This document shows, in pieces, positions 34,391 to 43,784 of a stretch of 64,000 bases of DNA. The notes under the pieces were generated by a model. It made no database searches, was not told the origin of the DNA, and worked only from the letters and a program-made list of their open reading frames with translations. Every line of letters begins with the position of its first letter. Within the stretch, counting starts at the first letter, position 1. A program made the translations under genes and the position numbers. Source of the DNA: Neopusillimonas maritima (lineage in GTDB: Bacteria > Pseudomonadota > Gammaproteobacteria > Burkholderiales > Burkholderiaceae_B); contig NZ_NQOU01000001.1 in the NCBI RefSeq assembly GCF_003576595.1, positions 374,337 to 438,336 on the forward strand. Reading direction: 5' to 3'.

Positions 34391-37300
34391 CTACAAAACC
34401 ATTGCCGAATCCAAAAACTTCATCGTTCTGGATAAATACACCAAGGAATGGAAGGTCGCCGAAAGCTACCAGAGTGAAGGTGATCTGGAACGCGAGCTGA
34501 TTCAAGACTTGACCAATCAAGGCTATGAGTACCTGCCCGGTTTGAATAACCCTGATGCAATGCTGGCCAACGTGCGCGTGCAATTGCAGGCCTTGAACAA
34601 TGTAGAGTTTTTACAGAGCGAATGGCGGCGTTTTGTTGAAACCTATCTGGACAAACCCAGTGACACCATCGTCGATAAAACCCGAAAAATTCACGATGAT
34701 TACATTCACGACTTCGTGTTCGATGACGGGCGCATCCAGAACATTTACCTGCTGGACAAGAAAAATATTGCTCGCAATAAAGTGCAGGTCATCAAGCAGT
34801 TTGAGCAAAGTGGCAGCCATGCCAACCGCTACGACGTAACCGTTTTGGTAAACGGTTTGCCCCTGGTGCAAATTGAGCTTAAAAAACGCGGCGTGGCCAT
34901 TCGTGAGGCTTTCAACCAGGTTCACCGTTACAGCAAAGAGAGCTTCAACAGCGAAAACTCTTTGTACAAGTATTTGCAGCTTTTCGTGATCTCCAACGGC
35001 ACCGACAGCCGTTACTTTGCCAACACCACCCAGCGCAACAAGAACAGCTTCGACTTCACCATGAACTGGGCGAAGGCGGACAACAGCCTGATTAAAGACC
35101 TAAAGGACTTTACTGCAACTTTCTTCCAGAAAAACACCCTGCTGAATGTGTTGCTGCATTACTCGGTATTCGATGTAAACAATACGTTGCTGGTTATGCG
35201 ACCGTACCAGATTGCGGCTACCGAGCGCATCTTATGGAAGATCAATAGTTCGTACCAAAGCAAAGTCTGGAGCAAACCGGAAAGCGGCGGTTTCATCTGG
35301 CATACCACGGGCTCTGGGAAGACCTTAACCAGTTTTAAAGCCGCCCGTTTGGCCACCGAACTGGATTTTATCGACAAAGTGTTTTTTGTGGTTGACCGCA
35401 AGGATCTGGACTACCAGACCATGAAGGAATACCAGCGCTTTTCGCCAGATAGCGTGAATGGCTCAGACAGTACGACCGGCCTGAAACGCAACCTGGACAA
35501 GGACGATAACAAGATTATTGTCACCACCATCCAGAAGCTTAACAACCTGATGAAGAGCGAGGGCGATCTGCCCATTTACGGCAAGCAAGTAGTATTTATT
35601 TTTGACGAGTGCCACCGCAGCCAGTTCGGTGAGGCGCAGAAAAACCTGAAAAAGAAGTTCAAAAAGTTCTATCAATTTGGTTTTACAGGCACCCCCATCT
35701 TCCCTCAGAATGCCCTGGGCGCTGAAACCACGGCCAGCATCTTTGGCCGTGAGCTGCATTCTTATGTGATTACCGATGCCATTCGCGATGAAAAAGTACT
35801 GAAGTTCAAGGTGGACTACAACGATGTGCGCCCACGGTTCAAAGCCATCGAAACCGAACAGGATGAGAAAAAGCTCAGTGCAGCAGAAAACAAGCAAGCT
35901 TTGTTGCACCCAGACCGTATTCAGGAAATATCGCAGTACATTCTGAAGAGCTACCGCCAGAAAACCCATCGTTTGCACGCCGGTGCCAAAGGCTTTAACG
36001 CCATGTTTGCTGTAAGCAGCGTGGATGCGGCCAAGCTGTATTACGAATCGCTCAGCAAGCTGCAAACAGACAGCGACAAGCCACTAAAAATCGCCACTAT
36101 TTTTTCTTTTGCGGCCAACGAAGAGCAGGATGCCGTGGGCGATATTCCGGACGAAAGCTTCGATGTTACGGCCATGAACAGCAGCGCCAAAGAGTTTTTA
36201 ACGGCGGCCATTGCTGACTACAACGCCTACTTCAAAACCAATTTCGGTGTAGACAGTAACGGCTTTCAGAATTACTACCGCGATTTGGCCAAGCGGGTGA
36301 AGTCTAAAGAAATAGACCTGCTGATTGTGGTGGGCATGTTCCTTACTGGCTTTGATGCACCCACCTTGAACACCTTGTTCGTAGATAAGAACCTGCGTTA
36401 CCACGGCTTGATGCAGGCATACTCGCGTACCAATCGCATTTACGACGCCACCAAAACCTTCGGCAATATTGTCACCTTCCGCGACCTGGAAAAGGCAACG
36501 GTCGACGCCATTACCCTGTTTGGGGATAAAAACACCAAAAACGTGGTGCTGGAAAAGAGCTACAAGGAGTACATGGAAGGCTTTACCGATGTGGTCACCG
36601 GTGAAGCAAGACGCGGCTATATGGATGTCGTAAACGAGCTTGAACAGCGTTTTCCAGACCCAGCGGCCATTGAAAAAGAAGCCGACAAGAAGGCCTTTGC
36701 CAAGCTTTTTGGTGAATACCTGCGCGTAGAAAATGTACTGCAAAACTACGATGAATTTGCCAGCCTGAAAGCCTTGCAAGACATTGACGTTAGCGACCAA
36801 GAAGCGGTTGAAGCGTTTAAGGCCGCGCACTATTTGACCGATGAAAGCCTGGCGGCACTGCAAGCCATAAAAATTCCGGCCGAGCGCAAAATTCAGGATT
36901 ACCGCTCCACCTACAACGATATTCGCGATTGGTTGCGCCGAGAAAAAACAGCCAACGAAAAAGACGCTTCTACCATCGACTGGGACGACGTAGTATTTGA
37001 GGTGGACCTGCTGAAATCCCAGGAAATCAACCTGGACTACATTCTGGAGTTGATCTTCCAGCACAACAAGAAAACCAAAAGCAAAGCCGACCTGGTAGAA
37101 GAGGTACGTCGTGTGATTCGCGCCAGCCTGGGCAACCGCGCCAAAGAAAGCCTGGTGGTGGACTTTATCAACCAAACCGACCTGGACCAGATGGGCGATA
37201 AAGCCAGCGTGATTGAAGCCTTCTTCACCTTTGCCCAAGCCGAACAGCAACGAGAAGCCGAGGAGCTGATCAGCGCAGAAAACCTGAATACGGAAGAAGC

Positions 37301-37481
37301 CCGGCGCTACATCACAAGCTCGCTGAAGCGCGAGTACGCCAGCGAAAATGGTACCGAGCTGAACACCATATTGCCCAAGATGAGCCCGTTAAACCCGCAA
37401 TACCTGACCAAGAAACAAACTGTTTTCCAGAAAATTGCGGCTTTTGTAGAGAAATTTAAGGGTGTGGGCGGGAGGATTTAG
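34383..37481 (+). CDS. hsdR: Type I restriction endonuclease subunit HsdR
   Basis: 1032 residues. The N-terminal PD-(D/E)xK nuclease region includes [10 protein letters not shown]2 translocase motifs follow: Walker [20 protein letters not shown] (DEAD-box position), TGTPIF and QAYSRTNR (motif VI). The C-terminal helical domain binds the methylase core. It cleaves unmodified DNA after ATP-driven translocation. All motifs are intact, so restriction should be active. Its start overlaps the rhuM stop by 8 bp. Confidence 0.95.
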   Translation: MNDYKTIAESKNFIVLDKYTKEWKVAESYQSEGDLERELIQDLTNQGYEYLPGLNNPDAMLANVRVQLQALNNVEFLQSEWRRFVETYLDKPSDTIVDKTRKIHDDYIHDFVFDDGRIQNIYLLDKKNIARNKVQVIKQFEQSGSHANRYDVTVLVNGLPLVQIELKKRGVAIREAFNQVHRYSKESFNSENSLYKYLQLFVISNGTDSRYFANTTQRNKNSFDFTMNWAKADNSLIKDLKDFTATFFQKNTLLNVLLHYSVFDVNNTLLVMRPYQIAATERILWKINSSYQSKVWSKPESGGFIWHTTGSGKTLTSFKAARLATELDFIDKVFFVVDRKDLDYQTMKEYQRFSPDSVNGSDSTTGLKRNLDKDDNKIIVTTIQKLNNLMKSEGDLPIYGKQVVFIFDECHRSQFGEAQKNLKKKFKKFYQFGFTGTPIFPQNALGAETTASIFGRELHSYVITDAIRDEKVLKFKVDYNDVRPRFKAIETEQDEKKLSAAENKQALLHPDRIQEISQYILKSYRQKTHRLHAGAKGFNAMFAVSSVDAAKLYYESLSKLQTDSDKPLKIATIFSFAANEEQDAVGDIPDESFDVTAMNSSAKEFLTAAIADYNAYFKTNFGVDSNGFQNYYRDLAKRVKSKEIDLLIVVGMFLTGFDAPTLNTLFVDKNLRYHGLMQAYSRTNRIYDATKTFGNIVTFRDLEKATVDAITLFGDKNTKNVVLEKSYKEYMEGFTDVVTGEARRGYMDVVNELEQRFPDPAAIEKEADKKAFAKLFGEYLRVENVLQNYDEFASLKALQDIDVSDQEAVEAFKAAHYLTDESLAALQAIKIPAERKIQDYRSTYNDIRDWLRREKTANEKDASTIDWDDVVFEVDLLKSQEINLDYILELIFQHNKKTKSKADLVEEVRRVIRASLGNRAKESLVVDFINQTDLDQMGDKASVIEAFFTFAQAEQQREAEELISAENLNTEEARRYITSSLKREYASENGTELNTILPKMSPLNPQYLTKKQTVFQKIAAFVEKFKGVGGRI

Positions 37482-37499
37482 AAATACAACGGAGTCGGC

Positions 37500-38345
37500 A
37501 TGACTAAGAAACAGACCACACGGTACAGCGGACGCAGCATTCAGATAGGTATCGTTGATACTGCCCTAACAATCGCAGGGCTGACTGCGTTAGTCGGCGG
37601 GTTGTTGGCGTTATATCGGGACTCTGCAGCGTTAGCGGCTACAGGCATCGCCGCAGGTATCGCCCTGCTATTTGCAGCTACGGTCAGCAGGTTTGAATTT
37701 CTAAAAGGATTCGGGATAGAGGCCAAGGTCAGGCGATTGGACGCCACCATAGACAAAGCAGAGCAAGCATTAACCGGATTGAAAGAACTAACACTACTAA
37801 CCTCGAAAACTACGGTGAGGCTGTTCAGCTCGGTAGGACGTATTGGTGGAGCACCGACTTTTGATGAGCGGCATGAACTGATAATAGGTTTCGAAAAAAT
37901 CCTCAGCGAAACTGGAGCCACAAAAGACCAAATACGGCAGACTTGGGAACCGTTGCTCAAAATATGTGTTTTTGACCTGATGCTAAAGCCCGGTGAGGTG
38001 TTCAAGGAATATAGCCAGCCTTTTCGCCAAAAACTACAGGCCCAAATGCATAACACTTCGCCACTGACACCCAGCCAAGAGGAAGAAAACGCTGCAATCA
38101 TCCGACGACAACACAACCTTGATAACCACTATTCAAACTGCCTTGCTCGCCTTTATAAATCACCACTAAATCAAGCGCCACAGATCATAGATGAACTGGT
38201 TAACACGGCTCCGGAACTTGATGAAGATGCAAAGCAAAGGTTTACGCAGGCTATCAAGCCTTATCGGGACGAAGTGGCATATCTGGTAAACAATCTGTCA
38301 TTCCGCAATATTCAATTCTGGCGTGATGGCATCCCCTGTGAGTAA
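37500..38345 (+). CDS. Two-TM hypothetical protein at the end of the R-M operon
   Basis: 281 residues. ATG 37500 has CGGAG 6 nt upstream. Two TM helices (about 17-41 and 45-65) are followed by a helical soluble domain: EAKVRRLDATIDKAEQALTGLKEL is coiled-coil-like, then a long unrecognised region ending FRNIQFWRDGIPCE. It lies only 18 bp after hsdR, so it is probably co-transcribed. The topology resembles membrane effectors or sensors of defence loci, but no known family is identified. Confidence 0.6.
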   Translation: MTKKQTTRYSGRSIQIGIVDTALTIAGLTALVGGLLALYRDSAALAATGIAAGIALLFAATVSRFEFLKGFGIEAKVRRLDATIDKAEQALTGLKELTLLTSKTTVRLFSSVGRIGGAPTFDERHELIIGFEKILSETGATKDQIRQTWEPLLKICVFDLMLKPGEVFKEYSQPFRQKLQAQMHNTSPLTPSQEEENAAIIRRQHNLDNHYSNCLARLYKSPLNQAPQIIDELVNTAPELDEDAKQRFTQAIKPYRDEVAYLVNNLSFRNIQFWRDGIPCE

Positions 38346-38446
38346 TGATATACATAGTGGAGTTTGCAGACTCGGCGCTTAGCTCATCCACGTCTCCCCT
38401 AAGTACCAATCGCTTCCTTTCTGCCTTAAGGGGAAATTGCAAAAAC

Positions 38447-38462
38447 GTAGTTTATAGACTAC
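38447..38462. promoter_or_regulatory. Inverted repeat, probable toxin-antitoxin operator
   Basis: GTAGT-TTATAG-ACTAC, a perfect 5-bp inverted repeat ending 9 bp before the toxin ATG and overlapping the place of a -10 element. Autorepressor binding sites of HTH antitoxins are typically placed this way. Confidence 0.5.
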
Positions 38463-38471
38463 ACTTGGTCG

Positions 38472-38777
38472 ATGATAGAGTTAAAGCAGACAGCAACCTA
38501 TGAGAAGTGGGAAGCCCGACTCCGTGACAAGCGTGTGAGAACCATCATCGCAGCCCGCTTGATGCGTTTGGCGGAAGGCTTGCCGGGCGATGTTGAACCG
38601 GTAGGCGAAGGGATTAGCGAGCTGCGGATTCACTACGGCCCAGGCTATCGAGTTTACTTCCAGCGACGGGGAAACCTTCTGGTTGTCCTGCTATGCGGCG
38701 GGGATAAAAGCACCCAGGCCCGCGACATTGCTACTGCAAAGAAACTTGCCACCGAATGGAGCGACCAAGATGACTGA
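38472..38777 (+). CDS. RelE/ParE-superfamily toxin (HigB/addiction module killer type)
   Basis: 101 residues. EKWEARLRDKRVRTIIAARLMRLAEGLPGDVEPVGEGISELRIHYGPGYRVYFQRRGN is the pattern of the addiction module killer family (RelE-like fold), including the conserved GPGYRVYF and LLCGGDKSTQ stretches. Such toxins cut mRNA on ribosomes. No strong Shine-Dalgarno precedes the ATG; an inverted repeat just upstream may be an operator. It overlaps the downstream antitoxin gene by 8 bp. Confidence 0.88.
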   Translation: MIELKQTATYEKWEARLRDKRVRTIIAARLMRLAEGLPGDVEPVGEGISELRIHYGPGYRVYFQRRGNLLVVLLCGGDKSTQARDIATAKKLATEWSDQDD

Positions 38778-39063
38778 GAAACTAACGACCTACGACCCTG
38801 CCGCTGCCCTGGTAGATGATGAAGAAATAGCATTCTTCATGGCCGATGCCTTTGAAACAGGCGATGTAGCCTACATTGCCAAGGCCCTTGGCGTAGTTGC
38901 CCGCGCTAAGGGGATGACGGAAATAGCCCAAAAAACCGGCCTTTCCCGTGAGCAGCTTTATCGATCGTTCAGTGAGCGTGGCAATCCGACGTTGAAGACC
39001 ACCCTGGCAGTGATGCGAGCACTTGGGGTCGATATGACGGCCAAACCGCATGTCACGAGCTGA
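38770..39063 (+). CDS. HTH-type antitoxin (addiction module antidote, HigA-like)
   Basis: 97 residues. An acidic N-terminus (TTYDPAAALVDDEEIAFFMADAFE) neutralises the toxin in this family, and the HTH follows: GMTEIAQKTGLSREQLYRSFSERGNPTLKTTLAVMRALGV. Its ATG lies in the toxin's last codons. Toxin first, antitoxin second is the usual order for HigBA-type loci. It closes the defence block. Confidence 0.88.
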   Translation: MTEKLTTYDPAAALVDDEEIAFFMADAFETGDVAYIAKALGVVARAKGMTEIAQKTGLSREQLYRSFSERGNPTLKTTLAVMRALGVDMTAKPHVTS

Positions 39064-39166
39064 TCACTAGACCCTCGTGAAAGCGTGTGTAATTTTAGTT
39101 ACCGCGCTACCGGAACGGTGCCGATATAAATGGCCTATTTCGGCCAAGAGCTGTCGTTCGGGGAAG

Positions 39167-39330
39167 CTAGGCAACTCCTTTGAGCCTGAGGAGGAATGTG
39201 CCCAGCTTAGTCAGAGCCGAGATTGGCGCGACGATTTTGCTCAAGTCGGTCAGAGCGGAGAAATCACCTTCCGCTTTCATTCTCTTGATCGCGTCATCGA
39301 CGTACTGCTCGAGCTCAGCAGCAACTAGGT
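39167..39330 (-). pseudogene. C-terminal protein remnant
   Basis: The minus-strand frame reads VAAELEQYVDDAIKRMKAEGDFSAL... then ends LGTFLLRLKGVA. This looks protein-like, but upstream (beyond 39330) the same frame runs antisense through the DUF1275 remnant. It has no start codon of its own. It may be the tail of a gene cut at the island edge. Low certainty. Confidence 0.3.
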
Positions 39331-39709
39331 AAAATATGAATATATTATTTACATCACCGCCATTGTCGCGTTCACCTTCGGCGCACTCCTTGGCGGGTAC
39401 ATCGTTAATGCGGCCAGGCAAAGCGGGCGATACCAGCGCGTTGGGTACGTTGTAGAGTGGTTCGCGCTTGTTTGTGCATGCGTGCTGGCACTCACAACAG
39501 CCCCGCGGCCCGATAGTTGGAGCGGAATTGCGTTGGTTAGCATGCTCGCCTTTTCCATGGGTATCCAGAATGCAATTGTCCGCTCTTACGGCATTCAGGA
39601 TTTGGCCACGAATGTCATGACCATGACCTATACGGCAATCTTTGCCGACTCCCATTTCGTTAAGGGAAATAACCCGCGCTGGCAAAGACGGGTAGGCTCC
39701 GGCCCCTAA
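39329..39709 (+). pseudogene. DUF1275 (YoaK-like) membrane protein, 3' remnant
   Basis: The frame encodes about 126 residues matching the C-terminal half of DUF1275 proteins: FTFGALLGGYI, then FSMGIQNAIVRSYGIQDLATNVMTMT and NPRWQRRVGS. Full members have about 220-240 residues with six helices; here the first three helices and any start codon are missing. The break at about 39330 marks the right edge of the defence block. Confidence 0.7.
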
Positions 39710-39720
39710 GCACTAATCTT

Positions 39721-40941
39721 CTATTCTCCAAAAATGTTGTCAAGCCAGTTGTAAATGACCGCGTTGGAAAGCGGCAAGTTACCCAATTGGCAGTGCATGT
39801 CGGCGCCCTCTTCCGGTTCAAAAATGCGGCTGGTTACCGGCCCGGACACCGCTTGCCGAAACCGCTCGTGTTGGCGAAACGCCTCGTCGCCCTCGCCGGC
39901 CCCCACCAGCGCCAACGAGGGACACTGGATTGCCGCCAAATTTTCAACCCGATAATCTCTCAATACATCAATCCATTCGGAAAAACGCTCGACGCCGAAA
40001 CGACGACAGGCCGACTTGAAGGCCAGCTTTATTTCCTGAGTCATGTATTGCTCGGGGACCTCGTCCACCTCGGCCAACGAAACGTCCTCGTCCGGCGGCA
40101 CTTCATCACTTTCAAGATGCGCGAAACCACGCATATAGGCGCCCAGGTCAATAATGGGAGAATTAACAATTAATGCCCGAATCCGTTGATCGTGCGCCGC
40201 CGCCCGTGAGGCGAAGTATCCGCCATAGCTGATTCCATACAGCGCCAAACGCTCGGGCGCCACCTTTTGATGTCGAACGGCGTAATCGATAACGGCTGAA
40301 ATGGGTTTTTCGTAGTCGGGCCGAAACAAAAGACGGGGATAGCGACGCAGGCAACCCACTTGCCCGGGCCCTTCTGCAATCAATACGTTATAGCCACGAC
40401 TCAACGCATCGGCGGCCGACTGAAAATACAGCTCTTCCCCGGTACCGTCGAACCCCGTCATGATAATGACGGTTCTGCCGTCGGCGGAGCCTGATACCGG
40501 CTGCATAAAGTAACCCGGCAAGTCATGCCCTTCGAACGGAATATCCACAGCCACAATATGATGCGCCAACATACCAGCAGCCCGAATAAAGGCATTACGG
40601 GACTCTTGCCCGAAGCGCAGCGCCGCATCACCGTAGGGATCGGAATAATATTCCGACGAACGATAATAATTGGCGGCCCGCAGCAAAGCGGATGCCGCCG
40701 CCGGCAAATGCCCTTGTTTCACGTTTTGATCGGCCATTTTGACCAAACGATCGGCCAAGGAGGAAAATGCACCGGGCCATTCGCGCGGGTCGTTGTTAAC
40801 CATGTGTGCCCTGGCGGCAAACACCTCTCCTGCCGTACTGCCGCCGGTGCCGGCCGCTCCCAGCAAGCGCATCAGTTGGAAGTCCATTTCCGCTGATTTG
40901 AAACCGGTAATGCGTGTTGCTGTCCGCTCTACTCCAGCCAT
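39721..40941 (-). CDS. Alpha/beta hydrolase (FrsA/esterase-like)
   Basis: 406 residues. A helical N-terminal part (1-150) precedes the alpha/beta hydrolase core, with oxyanion strand IIMTGFDGTGEE, nucleophile elbow GISYGG (Ser), and the acid/His region toward the end (EGADMHCQ). Members include FrsA-type esterases and pseudooxynicotine-type C-C hydrolases; the substrate is unknown. It is cytoplasmic (no signal). It is convergent with the DUF1275 remnant, 11 bp away. Confidence 0.8.
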   Translation of the reverse strand: MAGVERTATRITGFKSAEMDFQLMRLLGAAGTGGSTAGEVFAARAHMVNNDPREWPGAFSSLADRLVKMADQNVKQGHLPAAASALLRAANYYRSSEYYSDPYGDAALRFGQESRNAFIRAAGMLAHHIVAVDIPFEGHDLPGYFMQPVSGSADGRTVIIMTGFDGTGEELYFQSAADALSRGYNVLIAEGPGQVGCLRRYPRLLFRPDYEKPISAVIDYAVRHQKVAPERLALYGISYGGYFASRAAAHDQRIRALIVNSPIIDLGAYMRGFAHLESDEVPPDEDVSLAEVDEVPEQYMTQEIKLAFKSACRRFGVERFSEWIDVLRDYRVENLAAIQCPSLALVGAGEGDEAFRQHERFRQAVSGPVTSRIFEPEEGADMHCQLGNLPLSNAVIYNWLDNIFGE

Positions 40942-40992
40942 GATTTTCCTCTTAAGAAAGGCTCTTGCAACACAGGTTAACCCTGCTTAACC

Positions 40993-41832
40993 CTATGGCA
41001 CTGAACCCACATAATATTGTTGCCACTTTTCACGCGTGTTGTTCGGCACTTCCTGAGGGTAATCCCCCTGAACAATCGCCTGCAAAATAGCCTCTCGTTC
41101 AGGCGTGATACGCGTTGCAAAACTGGCCGATTTGGTCACACCGCTAAGCACGCCCTGAACATAGTAGCGCTGCTGATTATCATCGTAAACCAGTACAGGC
41201 GACCCACTTTGCCCTTTGGTGGCAAAACATTCCGTACGATACAAAATACGTGCAAAAAGCCGAATGCGGCAGTCGGACTGGATATAGGCACCGTATAGTT
41301 CTTTATCGTTCGGATAACCCAGAGTAGTCATCACACCGGGTGTAGATCCATGGGCGGCGCGAAACGGAACAACGCCGGCCGCCTCGCTTATACGCTGACC
41401 CTTTCGATTCAAACCCACTTCAACCAAGGCAAGGTCATAGCGTAAATTACCGGCTGTTTTGCGGTCAAGCTGGTATTGAACCGGGCGATAGTAGCGTAAG
41501 ACAGGAAAGGAACCAAAAGGCTCACCGTTATTGGCTCGCGCCCCAGGAAAAAAATCAATTTTCCCATAGGGCTCACCCAAATCGTTGAACAGGCAATGCA
41601 CCACGGTTAGCACAAACTGAGGCGCCACTGCCGTTCCGGTGCAATGCCGGGTGCGGTCGACCCCCGTAGCCCGGATTTGCCCGACGGCTTTTTCATAATC
41701 TTTGACCGCTTCTGAAGTCAGCGCTCGCCGATTGTCGGTACGAGCGTCTGCGACAGGCGGACGCGCCAAAGCGGTTGAAAAAGCCAACAAAAATACAAGC
41801 GCTACTGCGGGTTTCGAAACTTGATAGGGCAT
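40993..41832 (-). CDS. Secreted trypsin-like serine protease
   Basis: 279 residues with a signal peptide (VALVFLLAFSTALA, cleavage near residue 23). The chymotrypsin-fold triad is visible: His in LTVVHC (usually TAAHC), Asp in YDLALVEV, and Ser in KGQSGSPVL. A short prodomain-like segment precedes the catalytic part. It is probably periplasmic or secreted. The gene starts 3 bp after the diguanylate cyclase stop, an unusual operon pairing. Confidence 0.85.
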   Translation of the reverse strand: MPYQVSKPAVALVFLLAFSTALARPPVADARTDNRRALTSEAVKDYEKAVGQIRATGVDRTRHCTGTAVAPQFVLTVVHCLFNDLGEPYGKIDFFPGARANNGEPFGSFPVLRYYRPVQYQLDRKTAGNLRYDLALVEVGLNRKGQRISEAAGVVPFRAAHGSTPGVMTTLGYPNDKELYGAYIQSDCRIRLFARILYRTECFATKGQSGSPVLVYDDNQQRYYVQGVLSGVTKSASFATRITPEREAILQAIVQGDYPQEVPNNTREKWQQYYVGSVP

Positions 41833-41835
41833 AGT

Positions 41836-43719
41836 TCAACGCCGTGTTATACGATACCCGTCGCGACCGGCCTCTTTGGTTTCATACAAAGCCTCATCTG
41901 CGTAACGCAACAACGTTTTTGCCCGTTCAGCATGATCCGGATAAAGTGCAATTCCAATGCTGCAGCCTATTTCGACGGTGACGTCATTTAAGGCAAAAGG
42001 TTCGCGCAGGGCATCGACCACTTTTTGAGCGACACACTCAACCTGAGCGAGGCCGTCGATATCTTCCAGTACCAACACAAACTCATCCCCCCCAAAACGG
42101 GCCACAAAATCGCTCTTACGCAGCGTTCGCACCAGGCGAACCGCAATCTGCTTCAATAACTGATCGCCTGTTTCGTGCCCATACGTATCATTTACCGGCT
42201 TGAAGTGATCCAGATCCATAAAACACACGGCCAACTTCAACTGACGCCGGCTGGCGCGCTCGATTGCTTTTTCCAAATGATCAAGCAATAAAAAACGGTT
42301 CGGCAACGCCGTTAGCGGGTCGTACAACGCACGCCGTCGCAACCTTTCTTCTTGATCTTTCTGATCTGAAATGTCGTTGAACACGCCGACATAATGCGTG
42401 ATTTGGTTGGCGGCGTTGCGAATGACACTAATACTCAATAGCTCGGGAAATTGCTCACCGTTCTTGCGCTGGGCCCAAACCTCGCCTTCCCAGTGACCGC
42501 TCATTAATAAACGGCCGGTTAATGCACGAAAGAAAGAGCCATCATGCTTACCGGTGGGCCAGTGGAGCAAGGCCGACATGCTTTTGCCCCTCACTTCTTC
42601 TTTGTTGTAGCCGGTAATTCGGGTGAAGGCGGGGTTTACCGACACAATATTGCCTTGCTGGTCCAAAATGACCATTGCCTCGGCCGCCTGCTCAACCGCC
42701 GCTGCGGTAAGCCTTAATTCCTGCTCGAGTGCGGCACGTTCGGTAATATCCTGCACCATGCCGATAATTTTCTTCAGGCGACCATGCCGGTCGGTACGCG
42801 CTTTCGCTCTTAAAACCAATAAACGCACCCCATCCTGGCTTGCAAAAGTATGCTCGAGCTCAATTTCATCTACGTCCAGATTCTGAACCGACGACAGCGT
42901 TTCTTGCAAACGCGTACGATCAGGCTCAGGCACGAAAGCAAGATAGGCCTGACAGTTCCTGGGCGTTTGTGAGGCGGGCAACCCAAGCGCCATAAGCGTT
43001 CCGTCATTTGTCCTGAGGCGGTCATCAGAGGGGCGCCATTCCCACACCCCCATCCGGGCAATCAGCTGTGCTTGTGCCAGCCGCGCATTCTTCTTCTCAA
43101 GCTCTTCCTCGTATCGCACCGACTCAATAAACCGGGCAATGTCGCGCCCCAGAATACGCAACAGCCCTTTCAGATCTTCCTCAAGGGGTTCACAATCGCG
43201 ACGAACCAGCTCAATCACACCCAGCAACTTCTGGCCATGTTGCAAGGGAAACGCCACGGCGTTGCACCATCCGGTCTGCGTTGAAATTGCATGGCGGCTA
43301 TGGCTCGTTTCAGTCCTGATGTCGGGCACCCAGACAATATCTTTCGCGCCCAACACCTGAGCCGGCAGATCATCTACCTGCTCCAGCGCCAATTCACGCG
43401 AAGCATCAATGTAATCGGATACGTCTTCATCAATCTCCGACCATTCATACAAATTAATTTGTTCATCGTCGAAAACCCACGCAAGCGCAAGATCCCAGCT
43501 TTTGTTACGTGCTATAGCCTGTAGCACCTGCGGCAGAGCTTCCTCCTCGGACTCGGACTCGGCAAGAATCGCGGACACGTCGTATTGCAAATACAATCGA
43601 CGAACCAGGGCCGTCGAGTGCGCAAGCCGCGCCTCGAGCTCTTGCACAGAGGTCGGAACCGTCTTTACCACAATAAATATAAATACCTGAAACAGACCTG
43701 ATCCGGTCTTTGAGTGCAA
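41836..43719 (-). CDS. GAF-PAS-GGDEF diguanylate cyclase
   Basis: About 627 residues if TTG 43719 is used; GTG 43671 (611 residues) is equally plausible and neither has a strong RBS. Domains: GAF-like (about 50-195), PAS (about 215-330), PAS/PAC (about 335-455) and GGDEF (about 460-627). The active site GGDEF is intact and an I-site RxxD (RKSD) lies five residues before it, so it should make c-di-GMP and be product-inhibited. No TM segment is seen; signals are likely sensed in the cytoplasm. Confidence 0.9.
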   Translation of the reverse strand: MHSKTGSGLFQVFIFIVVKTVPTSVQELEARLAHSTALVRRLYLQYDVSAILAESESEEEALPQVLQAIARNKSWDLALAWVFDDEQINLYEWSEIDEDVSDYIDASRELALEQVDDLPAQVLGAKDIVWVPDIRTETSHSRHAISTQTGWCNAVAFPLQHGQKLLGVIELVRRDCEPLEEDLKGLLRILGRDIARFIESVRYEEELEKKNARLAQAQLIARMGVWEWRPSDDRLRTNDGTLMALGLPASQTPRNCQAYLAFVPEPDRTRLQETLSSVQNLDVDEIELEHTFASQDGVRLLVLRAKARTDRHGRLKKIIGMVQDITERAALEQELRLTAAAVEQAAEAMVILDQQGNIVSVNPAFTRITGYNKEEVRGKSMSALLHWPTGKHDGSFFRALTGRLLMSGHWEGEVWAQRKNGEQFPELLSISVIRNAANQITHYVGVFNDISDQKDQEERLRRRALYDPLTALPNRFLLLDHLEKAIERASRRQLKLAVCFMDLDHFKPVNDTYGHETGDQLLKQIAVRLVRTLRKSDFVARFGGDEFVLVLEDIDGLAQVECVAQKVVDALREPFALNDVTVEIGCSIGIALYPDHAERAKTLLRYADEALYETKEAGRDGYRITRR

Positions 43720-43731
43720 TGCTACGCGGGC

Positions 43732-43771
43732 AAAAAAATCGGCCCGCCATTTAGACAGGCCGACTTATTTT
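43732..43771 (-). terminator. Intrinsic terminator of betT
   Basis: In minus-strand sense, GTCGGCCTG pairs imperfectly with CGGGCCGAT around a 9-nt loop and is followed by seven T. It begins 14 bp after the betT stop. Confidence 0.75.
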
Positions 43772-43784
43772 AGCGCATGCTCAA

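Noticed and set aside
36198..37250. 350-codon open frame on the minus strand inside hsdR
   Set aside because: It is a codon-bias shadow of the conserved HsdR frame; its translation has no family pattern and no RBS.
39167..39685. 172-codon minus-strand frame as one intact gene
   Set aside because: Its first two thirds are antisense to the DUF1275 remnant; only the tail (39167-39330) looks protein-like, so it is listed as a remnant.
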